Shown here: positions 34,710 to 43,516 of the stretch, one piece after another
Layout of the letters: each line of letters opens with the position of its first letter
Position numbering within the stretch: the first letter of the stretch is position 1
NCBI RefSeq assembly: GCF_021249405.1
Contig: NZ_CP089593.1
Location: 1,426,001-1,490,000, forward strand
Direction: 5' to 3'
DNA: 64,000 nucleotides
Origin: Halobacterium zhouii
GTDB taxonomy: Archaea > Halobacteriota > Halobacteria > Halobacteriales > Halobacteriaceae
Notes under the pieces: generated by a model
The model's database searches: none
What the model was told of the DNA's origin: nothing
What the model saw: only the letters and a program-made list of their open reading frames with translations
Position numbers and translations under genes: made by a program

Positions 34710-36014
34710 ATGTCATCAAGACTCAATCGGCGTGACGTGATTCGCGGCATCGGCGCGGCCGGCGTAGCCACCATCGCCGGATGTACGGACGGCAGCAGCG
34801 GCGGCGGCGGCACGACCACAGATTCGACGACAAACGGTGGAACGACGACCGGCACGACAGGTGACGGCGGCGCCAGCGCGTCCCGGACGCTCAAGCAGGG
34901 GGTGTTGCAGCCGACGACCGGCGGCCTCGCCGACCTGGGCGTCCCGATCAAGAACGCTGCCGTGCTTCCCCAGGTCGTCCTCGAGGGGCAGACCGACTTC
35001 GAACTCGACTTCTCCGTCCAGGACACCCAGACCAACCCGAACGCGGGACAGTCAGCCGCACAGACGCTCCGGAACGGCGGCTACCCCGCGGTCACCGGTG
35101 CGGCGTCCTCCGAAGTGACCATCGCGGTCGCGAAGAACGTCTTCATCCCGTCGGGCATGGTCGGCTGTTCGCCCGCAAGCACGTCGCCGGCCATCACCGA
35201 CCTCCAGGACAACGGCCTCATCTTCCGGACGTGCCCGACGGACGCGCTCCAGGGCCAGGTGCTCGCGCAAGTCGCCACCCAGGAACACGACGCGTCGACG
35301 GCGGCGACGATGTACGTCAACAACTCCTACGGCCAGTTGCTCTCCGAGAGTTTCGTGTCGGCGTTCCAGGAGCGAGGCGGGTCGATAACCAACCAGGTGT
35401 CGTTCCAGAAGGCCCAGTCGTCGTACACCTCGCGCATCCAGCAAGCGCTCTCGGGCGACCCCGACACCATCATCGTCATCGGCTACCCGGAGAGCGGCAT
35501 CCAACTGTTCAGTGACTTCTACAGTGACTTCAACTCGAACATCCCCATCCTCGTGACCGACGGCCTGCGCTCCCAGACGCTTCCGTCGGACGTCGGCAAC
35601 CCACTCGACAACGTCACGGGCACTGCGCCGCTCGCGGCGGGCCCGGGCCGGGAGTACTTCGACGAACAGTTCCAGAACGAGTACGGCAGCAAACCCGGCG
35701 TGTTCACCGCGCAGGCCTTCGACGCCACTGCGGTCTGTCTCCTCGCGAACGCCGCCGCCGGCGAGAACTCCGGCAACGCCATCGCCGGGCAGATGCAGGC
35801 CGTCGCCAACCCGGGCGGCGAGGAGGTCACGCCGAGCACGCTCGCGGACGGCCTCTCGATGGCCGCGAGCGGGACCGAGATCCAGTACTCCGGCGCGTCC
35901 AGCGCGGTCGCGTTCGACGACAACGGCGACCTGAAAGCCGCGACCTACGAGCACTTCGGCTTCCAGCAGGGCGGCGGCATCGAGACCCTCGACGAGATCC
36001 AGTTCAGCGCGTAG
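34710..36014 (+). CDS. livJ: Branched-chain amino-acid ABC transporter binding protein (Tat lipoprotein)
   Basis: A 434-aa extracellular type I periplasmic-binding protein. The N-terminus has twin arginines (R7, R8), a hydrophobic stretch and a lipobox ending in C25 (TIAGC), so Tat export and lipid anchoring are expected. A Gly/Thr/Ser linker (about 28-58) precedes the LivJ-like ligand-binding domain. It is convergent with the livFGMH genes, 308 nt from livF, so it has its own promoter. Substrate is inferred from family; other amino acids or amides are possible. Confidence 0.88.
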   Translation: MSSRLNRRDVIRGIGAAGVATIAGCTDGSSGGGGTTTDSTTNGGTTTGTTGDGGASASRTLKQGVLQPTTGGLADLGVPIKNAAVLPQVVLEGQTDFELDFSVQDTQTNPNAGQSAAQTLRNGGYPAVTGAASSEVTIAVAKNVFIPSGMVGCSPASTSPAITDLQDNGLIFRTCPTDALQGQVLAQVATQEHDASTAATMYVNNSYGQLLSESFVSAFQERGGSITNQVSFQKAQSSYTSRIQQALSGDPDTIIVIGYPESGIQLFSDFYSDFNSNIPILVTDGLRSQTLPSDVGNPLDNVTGTAPLAAGPGREYFDEQFQNEYGSKPGVFTAQAFDATAVCLLANAAAGENSGNAIAGQMQAVANPGGEEVTPSTLADGLSMAASGTEIQYSGASSAVAFDDNGDLKAATYEHFGFQQGGGIETLDEIQFSA

Positions 36015-36322
36015 GACCCCAGACGTCCTTTTCTATCGAACCGCCGAGAGCAGTCGAACTGGCGAGGGCGGGTCGCCAGTTACGCGGCGCTGACGGCGTG
36101 GTCGACTGAGTACGTGAGCGAGCCCAGCAATCGGTAGCGTCTCTGGAGGGTTCGGGCCTCGTCGTTGCAGTGGTGTTCGTCGCTGGTGTGATGGCGATGT
36201 TCCTCGCCGCTAGTCGTAGCCTCTGACAGTCGCTCTAGACGCCCGGGTGACGAGTCCCGCGCCAGCCGACCGGGTGACGACACCCGCACTAAACGACCGA
36301 GTGACGCGAACTCAACGCCGGG
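36015..36322. other. Intergenic region between livJ and livF with 27-bp repeat units
   Basis: No supported gene. Around 36244-36306 a core CGGGTGACGA recurs at 36244 and 36271, and as CGAGTGACG at 36298, with exact 27-bp spacing. A 69-aa minus-strand frame crosses it (two SSPGRL units) but has non-haloarchaeal composition. Confidence 0.5.
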
Positions 36323-37072
36323 TCATCCGCCGAGGAACTCCCGCCTGACCGACTCGTCCGCGAGCAGCGTGTCGCCGTCGTCCATGTACCTGTTCTGGCC
36401 CTGCACGAGCACGTAGCCGCGGTCACAGCGCCGGAGCGCCTCCTTGGCGTTCTGCTCGACCATCAGCACCGACGTGCCGTCGTCGTTGATTCGGTCGATG
36501 CGGTCGAACATGTCCTCGACGAGGTCGGGCGCGAGGCCCGCCGAAGGCTCGTCGAGCATCAGCAGGTCGGGTTCGAGCATCAGCGCCCGCCCCATCGCGA
36601 GCATCTGTTGCTGGCCGCCGCTCATCGACCCCGCGGTCTGGTCCTCGCGCTCCTCCAGGATGGGGAACCGGTCGTACACCCGCCGGAGGCGGTCCTCGGG
36701 GACGCCGTCGAGGACGTACGCGCCCATCTCGAGGTTCTCGCGCACGGTCAGGCCCGCGAACACGTTGCCCGTCTGTGGGACGTACCCGATGCCCTCGTGG
36801 ATGATGTGCTCGGGTGCGCGACCCTGTATCTCCGCGTCACCGAACGCGATGGACCCGCCCATGTACGTGGTCAACCCGAAGACGGACTTCATCACCGTCG
36901 ACTTCCCGGCGCCGTTCGGGCCGACGATGGTGACGTACTCGCTGTCGCGCACGTCGAGGTCCACGCCGTCGAGTACCTGCAGGTCGTCGTAGCCGGCGTC
37001 GAGGTCGCGGACCGAGAGCAGGCCTGCTTCGTCGTCCGGGAGCGCCGCGTCCCGGGAGGCCTGTTGGCTCAC
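36323..37072 (-). CDS. livF: Branched-chain amino-acid ABC transporter ATPase LivF
   Basis: A 249-aa ABC ATPase. Walker A GPNGAGKST is at 51-59, Q-loop YVPQTGNVFAGLTV, signature SMSGGQQQML, Walker B LLMLDEPSAGL and the switch region VLMVEQN. The VEQN switch (glutamine-asparagine after E) is usual in LivF. It is the last gene of livHMGF and its start overlaps the livG stop region by 4 nt. Confidence 0.92.
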   Translation of the reverse strand: MSQQASRDAALPDDEAGLLSVRDLDAGYDDLQVLDGVDLDVRDSEYVTIVGPNGAGKSTVMKSVFGLTTYMGGSIAFGDAEIQGRAPEHIIHEGIGYVPQTGNVFAGLTVRENLEMGAYVLDGVPEDRLRRVYDRFPILEEREDQTAGSMSGGQQQMLAMGRALMLEPDLLMLDEPSAGLAPDLVEDMFDRIDRINDDGTSVLMVEQNAKEALRRCDRGYVLVQGQNRYMDDGDTLLADESVRREFLGG

Positions 37073-37965
37073 ACTTCACCCCCGAGATAGGCCTCGATGA
37101 CGTCCTCGTTGTTCCGGATCTGTTCGGGCGGCCCCTCGTCGAGGACCCGCCCCTGGTGCATGACGATGACGTGGTCGCAGTTCTCCATGATGAGGTCCAT
37201 GTCGTGTTCCACGAGCAGGAACGTCAACCCCTCCTGCTCGCGGAGTTCGTGGATTCGGTCGAGTAACTTCGCCTCCAGCGTCGGGTTCACACCCGCGAAC
37301 GTCTCGTCGAGTAACAGCACCTCTGGGTCGGTCATCAACGCACGCGCGAACTCCAGGAGTTTCCGCTGTCCGCCCGAGAGGTTGCCGGCGTACTCGCTGG
37401 CGAGGTGGTCGATCTCGAAGAACTCCAGGATCTCCCAGGCGTCCTCGCGGAGCGCCCGCTCCTCCTCGACCACTCGGCTCCGGAGGCCCGGCAGCACCGA
37501 GCGCGTGATGGATTCCCCTGATTGGCCGCCGGGGGCGAGCATCACGTTCTCGAGGACGGTCATCGCCTCGAACTCGCGGGCGATCTGGAACGTGCGCACG
37601 AGGCCGCGCTGGGAGACGGCGTGCGGGCGGGAGCCGGTTATCTCCTCGCCCTGGAAGTACACCTTCCCGGAGTCGGGCGTTTGCACGCCCGTCACGAGGT
37701 CGAACGTCGTCGACTTCCCGGCGCCGTTCGGCCCGATGAGTCCGGTCAGCGAACGCTCCTCGACGGCGAACGAGGCGCCGTCGACCGCGGTGATGCCGCC
37801 GAAGCGTTTTTCGAGGTTCTGGACGCGCAGCGGCAGGCCCTGCGGGACCTTCTTGGCTCCCTGCTCGACGGCCGAGTCCCGGCTCTCCGGGTCGGCGGTT
37901 TCGTCGGGTTCCGGGGCGTCCTCGGGGACGTTCACGTCGGCCGGACTGCGGTCGCCGTCACTCAC
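37069..37965 (-). CDS. livG: Branched-chain amino-acid ABC transporter ATPase LivG
   Basis: A 298-aa ABC ATPase. Walker A GPNGAGKST, signature NLSGGQRKLLEFARAL, Walker B VLLLDETFAGVNP (DET in place of DEP) and switch LVEHDMDLIM, all LivG-like. A 40-residue acidic leader precedes the core. GTG 37965 overlaps the livM stop by 8 nt; an in-frame ATG at 38004 would overlap it by 47 nt and is the alternative. The start choice does not affect the domain. Confidence 0.9.
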   Translation of the reverse strand: MSDGDRSPADVNVPEDAPEPDETADPESRDSAVEQGAKKVPQGLPLRVQNLEKRFGGITAVDGASFAVEERSLTGLIGPNGAGKSTTFDLVTGVQTPDSGKVYFQGEEITGSRPHAVSQRGLVRTFQIAREFEAMTVLENVMLAPGGQSGESITRSVLPGLRSRVVEEERALREDAWEILEFFEIDHLASEYAGNLSGGQRKLLEFARALMTDPEVLLLDETFAGVNPTLEAKLLDRIHELREQEGLTFLLVEHDMDLIMENCDHVIVMHQGRVLDEGPPEQIRNNEDVIEAYLGGEV

Positions 37966-39301
37966 CGTCACCACCCCCGGTTCCGAAGTCACCGGAGCGG
38001 CCACCGTCCGCGGCGGCAGCCCCCGACCCCGGCCGCGTGTCGTCCGTGAGCGGCACGGTGGCGGCGGTCTCCGTGCGGTCGCCGAGCAACCCTTCGGGCC
38101 GGCGCTGTATCAGCACGACCAGCAACACCCCCATGAAGATGAACCGGAGCGTGTCCACGTTCGACAGCAGGAACGCGGCGAACGGACCGAGGTCACCGCT
38201 GGCCAGAGGGACCAGCGCCTCGACGAGGTTCGCGGGGTTCGCCGAGAACTGGAAGGATTGGGAGAGGATGCTCGATATCAGCGGGGGCGCCTCGAACAGG
38301 AGCGCCGCGAACACGATGCCGCCGAGCACGCTCCCCGTGTTCGACCCTGCGCCGCCGATGATAAGCGCGATGAAGATGTAGAACGTCAACTGCGGCCGGA
38401 AGTTCGTGGGTGAGACCGTCGAGCGCGGCCCCATCGCGTACCAGAGGATGCCCGCCAACCCCATCAGCCCGCAGCCGAGCGCGAACGCGCGAATCTTGAA
38501 GTTCCGCGTGTCCTTCCCGAGGGACTGGGCCGCCACCTCGTCCTCGCGGATGGCCTTCAGCACGCGGCCGAACGGCGACCGGCCGGTGCGTTCGAGCAGG
38601 AAGTAGACGAGCACCAGGGCGACGAGGACGCCGAGCGTGTAGACGATGTTGACGGCGATTGGTTGTGAGACGCCGAGGTCACTCGCGATGGAGAACACGA
38701 CGTTCCCTATCGCGGTCGGCTCCGAGACCGGGTTGTCGGGCTGTTGGAGCAACAACAGCCTGGCCGGGTCGGGCGGGAGGTTGTCGAAGCCACTCGCGCC
38801 GCCGGTGATGTTCGCGAACGCGGGCGCGTTGTACGTGATGCGGATGATCTCGGATATGGCGACCGTGACGATTGCGAGGTAGTCCGCCTTCAGCCGGAGC
38901 GCGGGGAGCGCCGCGACGAGTCCGACGAGGGTCGCGGCGAGGACACCACCGAGGATGCCGAGCGGGAGGGGGAGTCCGAACCCGGACGGCGACCCGGTGG
39001 CGGGTGCCGAGAGCATCGCCATCGTGTACGCGCCGACCGCCATGAAGCCCGCGACGCCGATGTTGAACAGCCCCGCGTACCCCCAGTGGAGGTTCAACGC
39101 GAGCACGGCGATGGCGTAGACGGCGGAGAGGAACGTCACCCTGCGCAACGTCGCGACGATGCCGTTGACCGGGTAGCCGAGCTGGTCGCCGAGCACCCAG
39201 AACAGGGCCCAGACGGCGGCGAACAGTAGCGTCACCTTCACGGCGTCGTTCGTGAGGACGCGTTCGAGAACGTCGACGGGGGAGGAACGCGTCTCCGTCA
39301 T
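37958..39301 (-). CDS. livM: Branched-chain amino-acid ABC transporter permease LivM
   Basis: A 447-aa permease with about ten membrane helices. The LivM signature region LNLHWGYAGLFNIGVAGFMAVGAY is near 67-90, and the cytoplasmic coupling loop RTGRSPFGRVLKAIREDEVAA is present. A Gly/Asp-rich cytoplasmic tail ends the protein. ATG 39301 overlaps the livH stop as ATGA; the frame continues upstream to 40114 only as a mirror of livH. It forms the translocation channel with LivH. Confidence 0.92.
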   Translation of the reverse strand: MTETRSSPVDVLERVLTNDAVKVTLLFAAVWALFWVLGDQLGYPVNGIVATLRRVTFLSAVYAIAVLALNLHWGYAGLFNIGVAGFMAVGAYTMAMLSAPATGSPSGFGLPLPLGILGGVLAATLVGLVAALPALRLKADYLAIVTVAISEIIRITYNAPAFANITGGASGFDNLPPDPARLLLLQQPDNPVSEPTAIGNVVFSIASDLGVSQPIAVNIVYTLGVLVALVLVYFLLERTGRSPFGRVLKAIREDEVAAQSLGKDTRNFKIRAFALGCGLMGLAGILWYAMGPRSTVSPTNFRPQLTFYIFIALIIGGAGSNTGSVLGGIVFAALLFEAPPLISSILSQSFQFSANPANLVEALVPLASGDLGPFAAFLLSNVDTLRFIFMGVLLVVLIQRRPEGLLGDRTETAATVPLTDDTRPGSGAAAADGGRSGDFGTGGGDGE

Positions 39302-40464
39302 GCGGTCTCCACCCCGCCGAAGATGCCCGAGGGCCGGAACAGCAGGATGAGTATCATCAGGCTGAACGCCGCCGGGTCGGTGAACGCGGCGAAGTCGCCC
39401 TGGAGCCACACCATCGACACCCGGCTCGCGAGCCCGATGATGATGCCGCCAGCGATGGCCCCGTAGACGGAGCCGATGCCGCCCATGATGACCGCCGCGA
39501 AGATGAGCAACAGGAGCCGCCAGCCGGTCGTGAACCCGAGTCCGGCCTGTGACAACACGAGCAGGAACCCGGCGGCGCCCGTGAGTCCCGCGCCGAGCAT
39601 CCACGTAGAGCGCACGACGCGCTCGGTGGGGATGCCCGAGATGCGCGCGAGGTCGCGGTTGTCCGCCATCGCGCGCATCGCCTTCCCGAGTCTGGTCTCC
39701 TGGAGGAGCACGTGCATTCCGAGCATCAACGCGACGGCGACCACGACGAGTGTCACCTCGTGGAGGTCGACGATGACGCCGCCGAGCACCACCGACGGCA
39801 GATTGTCGCCCGACGGGACGATGCGGCGGCTGTTCCCGAACACGAGCGCGATGAAATACCGGAGCGCGAACGCGACGCCGATGGACGCGATGAGCAGGGA
39901 GATGCCGTCGGCGTCGCGCATCGGCCGGTAGACGACGCGGTCGAGCGCGAGCGCGACGAGGATGGTGGCCGCGATGGAAGCGAGCAGACCGAACACGACG
40001 GCGACCGGCGATGTCCAGATGCTCGCGCCGACGTCTCCCGGCGGTGCGCGGAGGAGCACGAGGCTCACAGCGTCGATCGCGCCGAATCCGGCGATCAGGT
40101 ACGCGACCGCCCACCCGGAGAACGCGCCTGCGGTGAGGTAGTCGCCGTGCGCGAAGTTCGCGAAGTTGAGGATACTGTACGTCAGCGAGAGGCCGATGCT
40201 CGCCAGACCGATGACGAGGCCGACGACGAGGCCGTTCCAGACGAATCCAGCGAGGCGACCGACCGGGAGTTCCCCGCCGAGGTAGAGGACGGGGAGTCCG
40301 ACCTCGACGACCGGCAGCGTGCCGCCGAAGAGGCTGAAGCCGACGCCGAGCAGTTTCAGGCCGAGGTCCACGATGAGTACTGCAGTGAACACTGCGACGA
40401 CCACGACGCCGGGCCGGTCGACGACGAACCGTCGACCCTGTATCACTGACTCACTTACACCCAT
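39298..40464 (-). CDS. livH: Branched-chain amino-acid ABC transporter permease LivH
   Basis: A 388-aa permease with eight or more helices. Key family features are SLTYSILNFANFAHGDYLTAGAF at about 90-112 and ETRLGKAMRAMADNRDLARISGI, the coupling loop. It has an extended N-terminal membrane region (about 1-75), longer than bacterial LivH, which is common in haloarchaea. It is the first gene of livHMGF. An AT-rich element (GTTTATTAC on the minus strand, around 40497-40505) precedes it. Confidence 0.92.
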   Translation of the reverse strand: MGVSESVIQGRRFVVDRPGVVVVAVFTAVLIVDLGLKLLGVGFSLFGGTLPVVEVGLPVLYLGGELPVGRLAGFVWNGLVVGLVIGLASIGLSLTYSILNFANFAHGDYLTAGAFSGWAVAYLIAGFGAIDAVSLVLLRAPPGDVGASIWTSPVAVVFGLLASIAATILVALALDRVVYRPMRDADGISLLIASIGVAFALRYFIALVFGNSRRIVPSGDNLPSVVLGGVIVDLHEVTLVVVAVALMLGMHVLLQETRLGKAMRAMADNRDLARISGIPTERVVRSTWMLGAGLTGAAGFLLVLSQAGLGFTTGWRLLLLIFAAVIMGGIGSVYGAIAGGIIIGLASRVSMVWLQGDFAAFTDPAAFSLMILILLFRPSGIFGGVETA

Positions 40465-40627
40465 GTTTCCAATTCACATGGTAACTCTGGCAGGAGAGGG
40501 TAATAAACCCATCCTCATTTCGGGCGGGTTCACGACGGCAAACGAGAATGATAGGCGGCCCCGACCCGCGTCTGGTCACGACGCGGACAGTAACGATTAT
40601 GCAGGGGCGTGGACTCGATTCCACCGT

Positions 40628-41824
40628 ATGGCGATACGGACCCTCGACGACCTCGCCGCGGCGGACGCCGCGGTCGGAGTCCGGGTCGACTTCAACAGCC
40701 CGCTGACCGGGGACGGCACGCTCGCCGACGACGCCCGCCTACGGGCCCACGTGGACACGCTGGACGAACTGGTCGAACGCGGGGCGCGGGTCGCCGTGCT
40801 CGCCCACCAGGGCCGGCCCGGTGGCGAGGACTTCACGCGCCTCGAAGCGCACGCAGAGCGCCTCGGCGAACTGCTCGACGCCGACGTGTCGTACTGCGAC
40901 GGCACGTTCTGCACAGACGCTCGGCAAGCAGTCCAGGGCCTCGACGCCGGCGAGGTCGTCGTGCTGGAGAACACGCGCTTCTACAGCGAGGAGTACATGG
41001 AGTTCGAGCCCGAGCGCGCCGCTGAGACCCACCTCGTGGAGGGACTCGCGCCAGCGCTCGACGCCTACGTAAACGACGCGTTCGCCGCGGCCCACCGCTC
41101 CCAGCCCTCGCTCGTCGGCTTCCCGGAGCGGTTGCCCGCGTACGCCGGACGGGTGATGGAGCGCGAACTCGACGTGCTCGGTCGCATCGAGGAGACGCCG
41201 ACGCCCCGGGTGTACGTCGTCGGCGGCGCGAAGGTGCCGGACTCGGTGACGGTCGCGGAGCACGCGCTCGCGAACGGCCTCGCCGAGCGCGTGCTGGTCA
41301 CTGGCGTCGTCGCGAACGTCTTCCTCGCCGCGGACGGCGTCGACGTCGGCCGCGCGAGCACCGAATTCATCCACGACCAGGGGTACGAGACCGAGATCGA
41401 GCGCGCGGCGGACCTGCTCGCGGAGTACGGCGACCGCATCCAGCTCCCGCTCGACGTCGCGGTCGAGAGAGACGGCGAACGCGTCGAACTCTCGGTCTCG
41501 GAACTGCCGCCGGGGCGCGACGAGGCGGTCATGGACGTCGGGAGCGACACCGTCGACGCGTACGCCGACGTGCTCGCCGACGCGGGCACCGCCGTCCTGA
41601 ACGGTCCAGCCGGCGTCTTCGAGGACGAGACGTTCGCCGATGGGACGCGGGGTGTGTTCGCCGCGGCGGCGAACGCGGAGTACAGCATCGTCGGCGGCGG
41701 CGACACCGCCGCGGCGATCCGGAAGTTCGGTCTCACAGGCTTCTCACACACGAGCACTGGTGGGGGCGCGGCGCTCCGCCTGCTCACGGGCGAGTCCCTG
41801 CCCGCAGTGGAGGCGTTGCGGTGA
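40628..41824 (+). CDS. pgk: Phosphoglycerate kinase
   Basis: A 398-aa glycolytic enzyme transferring phosphate between 1,3-bisphosphoglycerate and ADP. Substrate-binding VRVDFNSPL is at about 18-26, HQGRP near 59-63, and YVNDAFAAAHRS near 139-150. The ATP-binding C-lobe has VVGGAKVPDS, and GGGDTAAAI is near the end. ATG 40628 begins the fold (MAIRTLDDL). The stop and the next gene's ATG share one base (TGATG), so the acetyltransferase is probably co-translated. Confidence 0.95.
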   Translation: MAIRTLDDLAAADAAVGVRVDFNSPLTGDGTLADDARLRAHVDTLDELVERGARVAVLAHQGRPGGEDFTRLEAHAERLGELLDADVSYCDGTFCTDARQAVQGLDAGEVVVLENTRFYSEEYMEFEPERAAETHLVEGLAPALDAYVNDAFAAAHRSQPSLVGFPERLPAYAGRVMERELDVLGRIEETPTPRVYVVGGAKVPDSVTVAEHALANGLAERVLVTGVVANVFLAADGVDVGRASTEFIHDQGYETEIERAADLLAEYGDRIQLPLDVAVERDGERVELSVSELPPGRDEAVMDVGSDTVDAYADVLADAGTAVLNGPAGVFEDETFADGTRGVFAAAANAEYSIVGGGDTAAAIRKFGLTGFSHTSTGGGAALRLLTGESLPAVEALR

Positions 41825-42306
41825 TGGACGTGACGGCTGCGACCGGGGCGGACGTCGCAGTCGTTGCGGACCTCTGGGTGGACCTCGCGAGCGAGCAACG
41901 CGACCACGGCTCGCACCTGCACGCGGAGGCGAACCGGCAGGCCGCCCGCGACCTCATCGCGCAGTACGTCCACGCGGAGGGCTGTGCGGTCGCAAGAGAG
42001 GGCGGTCACACCGTCGGCTTCGTGATGTACCACGTCGAGACGGGAATGTACGAGACGGACTCGACCCGCGGCGTCGTGGACAACCTCTACGTCGTGCCGG
42101 CGGTCAGGAACCAGGGCGTCGGCTCCGCGCTGCTGGACCACGCGGAGGCCGACTTGCGCGAGGAGGGCGCGGACGTGCTCGCGGTAGAGGCGCTCTGGTC
42201 GAACGAGGCCGCTCGCCGGCTCTACGAGCGCCGCGGCTACGAGGGCCACCGCGTGACCTACGAGCAGTCGGTGGAAAACGATACGCACTCAAGGGACGGC
42301 GACTAA
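41824..42306 (+). CDS. GNAT family N-acetyltransferase
   Basis: A 160-aa acetyltransferase. The acetyl-CoA motif A reads VVPAVRNQGVGSALL at about 93-107 and motif B follows (EALWSNEAARRLYERRGYEGH). The substrate may be a protein N-terminus, amino acid or small amine; it cannot be told. It overlaps the pgk stop by one base. An in-frame GTG just before the ATG is an equally possible start. Confidence 0.85.
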   Translation: MDVTAATGADVAVVADLWVDLASEQRDHGSHLHAEANRQAARDLIAQYVHAEGCAVAREGGHTVGFVMYHVETGMYETDSTRGVVDNLYVVPAVRNQGVGSALLDHAEADLREEGADVLAVEALWSNEAARRLYERRGYEGHRVTYEQSVENDTHSRDGD

Positions 42307-42317
42307 CCCGGAACTGC

Positions 42318-42391
42318 GCCAGGGGAGCTTGGGCGGTGCAAGCACTCGATTTGTAATCGAGAATTCGTGGGTTCAAATCCCACCCCTGGCT
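42318..42391 (+). tRNA. tRNA-Thr (UGU anticodon), with unusual D-arm junction
   Basis: The acceptor GCCAGGG pairs with CCCTGGC, discriminator T. Anticodon stem CTCGA/TCGAG encloses TTTGTAA with anticodon TGT. The T arm is GTGGG-TTCAAAT-CCCAC. Position 8 is G instead of the near-universal T, and position 14 is G instead of A. All stems pair well, so the gene is probably functional, but the tertiary 8-14 pair must differ. Confidence 0.88.
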
Positions 42392-42411
42392 CTCTGCAAC
42401 TACGTCGCCGA

Positions 42412-42431
42412 GCACCGGCTCCGTCCGGTGC
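42412..42431 (+). repeat. Hairpin with CTCCGT loop after tRNA-Thr
   Basis: GCACCGG pairs with CCGGTGC around CTCCGT. It starts 21 nt after the tRNA and has the same loop as the hairpin after tRNA-Ser, though the stems differ. Confidence 0.75.
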
Positions 42432-42457
42432 GAGCGACGGACGCTGTCGCCAGCGGT

Positions 42458-42512
42458 GGGATTTGAACCCTGGAAGACGAGCGGTAGTGAGTCTTCCATC
42501 GGTTCAAATCCC
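42458..42512 (+). repeat. T-arm palindrome after tRNA-Thr
   Basis: GGGATTTGAACC at 42458-42469 is the inverted T arm, GGAAGAC (42472-42478) pairs with GTCTTCC (42491-42497), and GGTTCAAATCCC at 42501-42512 is the direct T arm matching tRNA-Thr. The loop GAGCGGTAGTGA resembles that of one palindrome after tRNA-Leu. The following CTCATGCC does not match the tRNA acceptor. Confidence 0.85.
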
Positions 42513-42568
42513 CTCATGCCAAGCGGATATGTGCGCTGGAGCCGAAGTACGGACGTCTGAGACAGAGA

Positions 42569-43516
42569 ATGCTCACAGATACTTCCGGCATCCACCACGT
42601 CACGGGCATCGTTCGCGACGCGCAGCGGAACGTCGAGTTCTACGCGAACGTGCTCGGTCTGCGCCTCGTGAAGCAGACGGTGAACTTCAACGAGAAGTTC
42701 ACACGCCACTTGTTCTACGGGGACGAGACGGGGTCGCCGGGCACCGGGCTGACGTTCTTCCCGTATCCCGGAGAGGAGCCGGGGCGGGAGGGGAAGCCAC
42801 AGGTCAGTAGCGTCTCGCTCGTGATTCCGCGGGGCGCCGTCGACTACTGGCAGGAGCGACTCACCGAACACGGCGTCGACGTAGAGGGACCGTTCGAGCG
42901 GTTCGAGGAGTCGGGGCTCCGGTTCCGCGACCCGGACGGCACGCGTCTCGAACTCGTCACGGGGGAGTCGTCGGTCGAGCCGTGGGACGGCGGTCCGATT
43001 CCTGTCGAGCACGCGATTCGCGGTATCGACGGCGTGACGCTGCTGTCGGCGAGCGTCTACGTCACCGCGAGCCTCCTGGAGACGCTCGGCTTCGACCTGC
43101 TCGACCAAGAGAGCGACCGGGTTCGGTACCAGGCGCCCGGCGACCGCGCGACCGTCGTCGATCTGCTCGACCGGGACGCCGAGTTCGGCCGCGAGGGCGC
43201 GGGGTCGTTCCACCACGTCGCGGTGCGCGTCGAGAGCGAGGACGAACTCTACGAGTGGCACGACCTCTTCCGGGAGCGCGGCTACGACGTCTCCCGGGTG
43301 AAGGACAGGCATTTCTTCCACTCGCTGTACGTACGCGAACCGGGCGGCATCCTGTTCGAACTCGCCACGGAGCGGCCGGGGTTGACGGCCGACGCCGACG
43401 TCGACACGCTCGGCGAGTCGCTGTACCTCCCGCCGTGGCTCGAGGAGGACCGAGAGATGATCGAGGGGCAGCTTCCGCCGCTCGACGTGCCCGCGATACT
43501 GGAGGCGTCGGAGTGA
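42569..43516 (+). CDS. VOC superfamily ring-cleaving dioxygenase-like protein
   Basis: A 315-aa protein with two vicinal-oxygen-chelate repeats. Repeat one begins GIHHVTGIVRDAQRNVEFY and repeat two has SFHHVAVRVESEDELYEWH. Metal-ligand histidines and glutamates (HH, RLELV, ILFELATERPG) are present. It belongs to the glyoxalase/extradiol dioxygenase family usually paired with a carboxylesterase, as here: the next gene overlaps it as GTGA. An aromatic or quinone substrate is inferred from bacterial relatives of this pair. Confidence 0.85.
   Translation: MLTDTSGIHHVTGIVRDAQRNVEFYANVLGLRLVKQTVNFNEKFTRHLFYGDETGSPGTGLTFFPYPGEEPGREGKPQVSSVSLVIPRGAVDYWQERLTEHGVDVEGPFERFEESGLRFRDPDGTRLELVTGESSVEPWDGGPIPVEHAIRGIDGVTLLSASVYVTASLLETLGFDLLDQESDRVRYQAPGDRATVVDLLDRDAEFGREGAGSFHHVAVRVESEDELYEWHDLFRERGYDVSRVKDRHFFHSLYVREPGGILFELATERPGLTADADVDTLGESLYLPPWLEEDREMIEGQLPPLDVPAILEASE

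Noticed and set aside
36080..36289. A 69-aa minus-strand frame between livJ and livF
   Set aside because: It is basic and His-rich, unlike haloarchaeal proteins, has no promoter, and crosses the 27-bp repeat.
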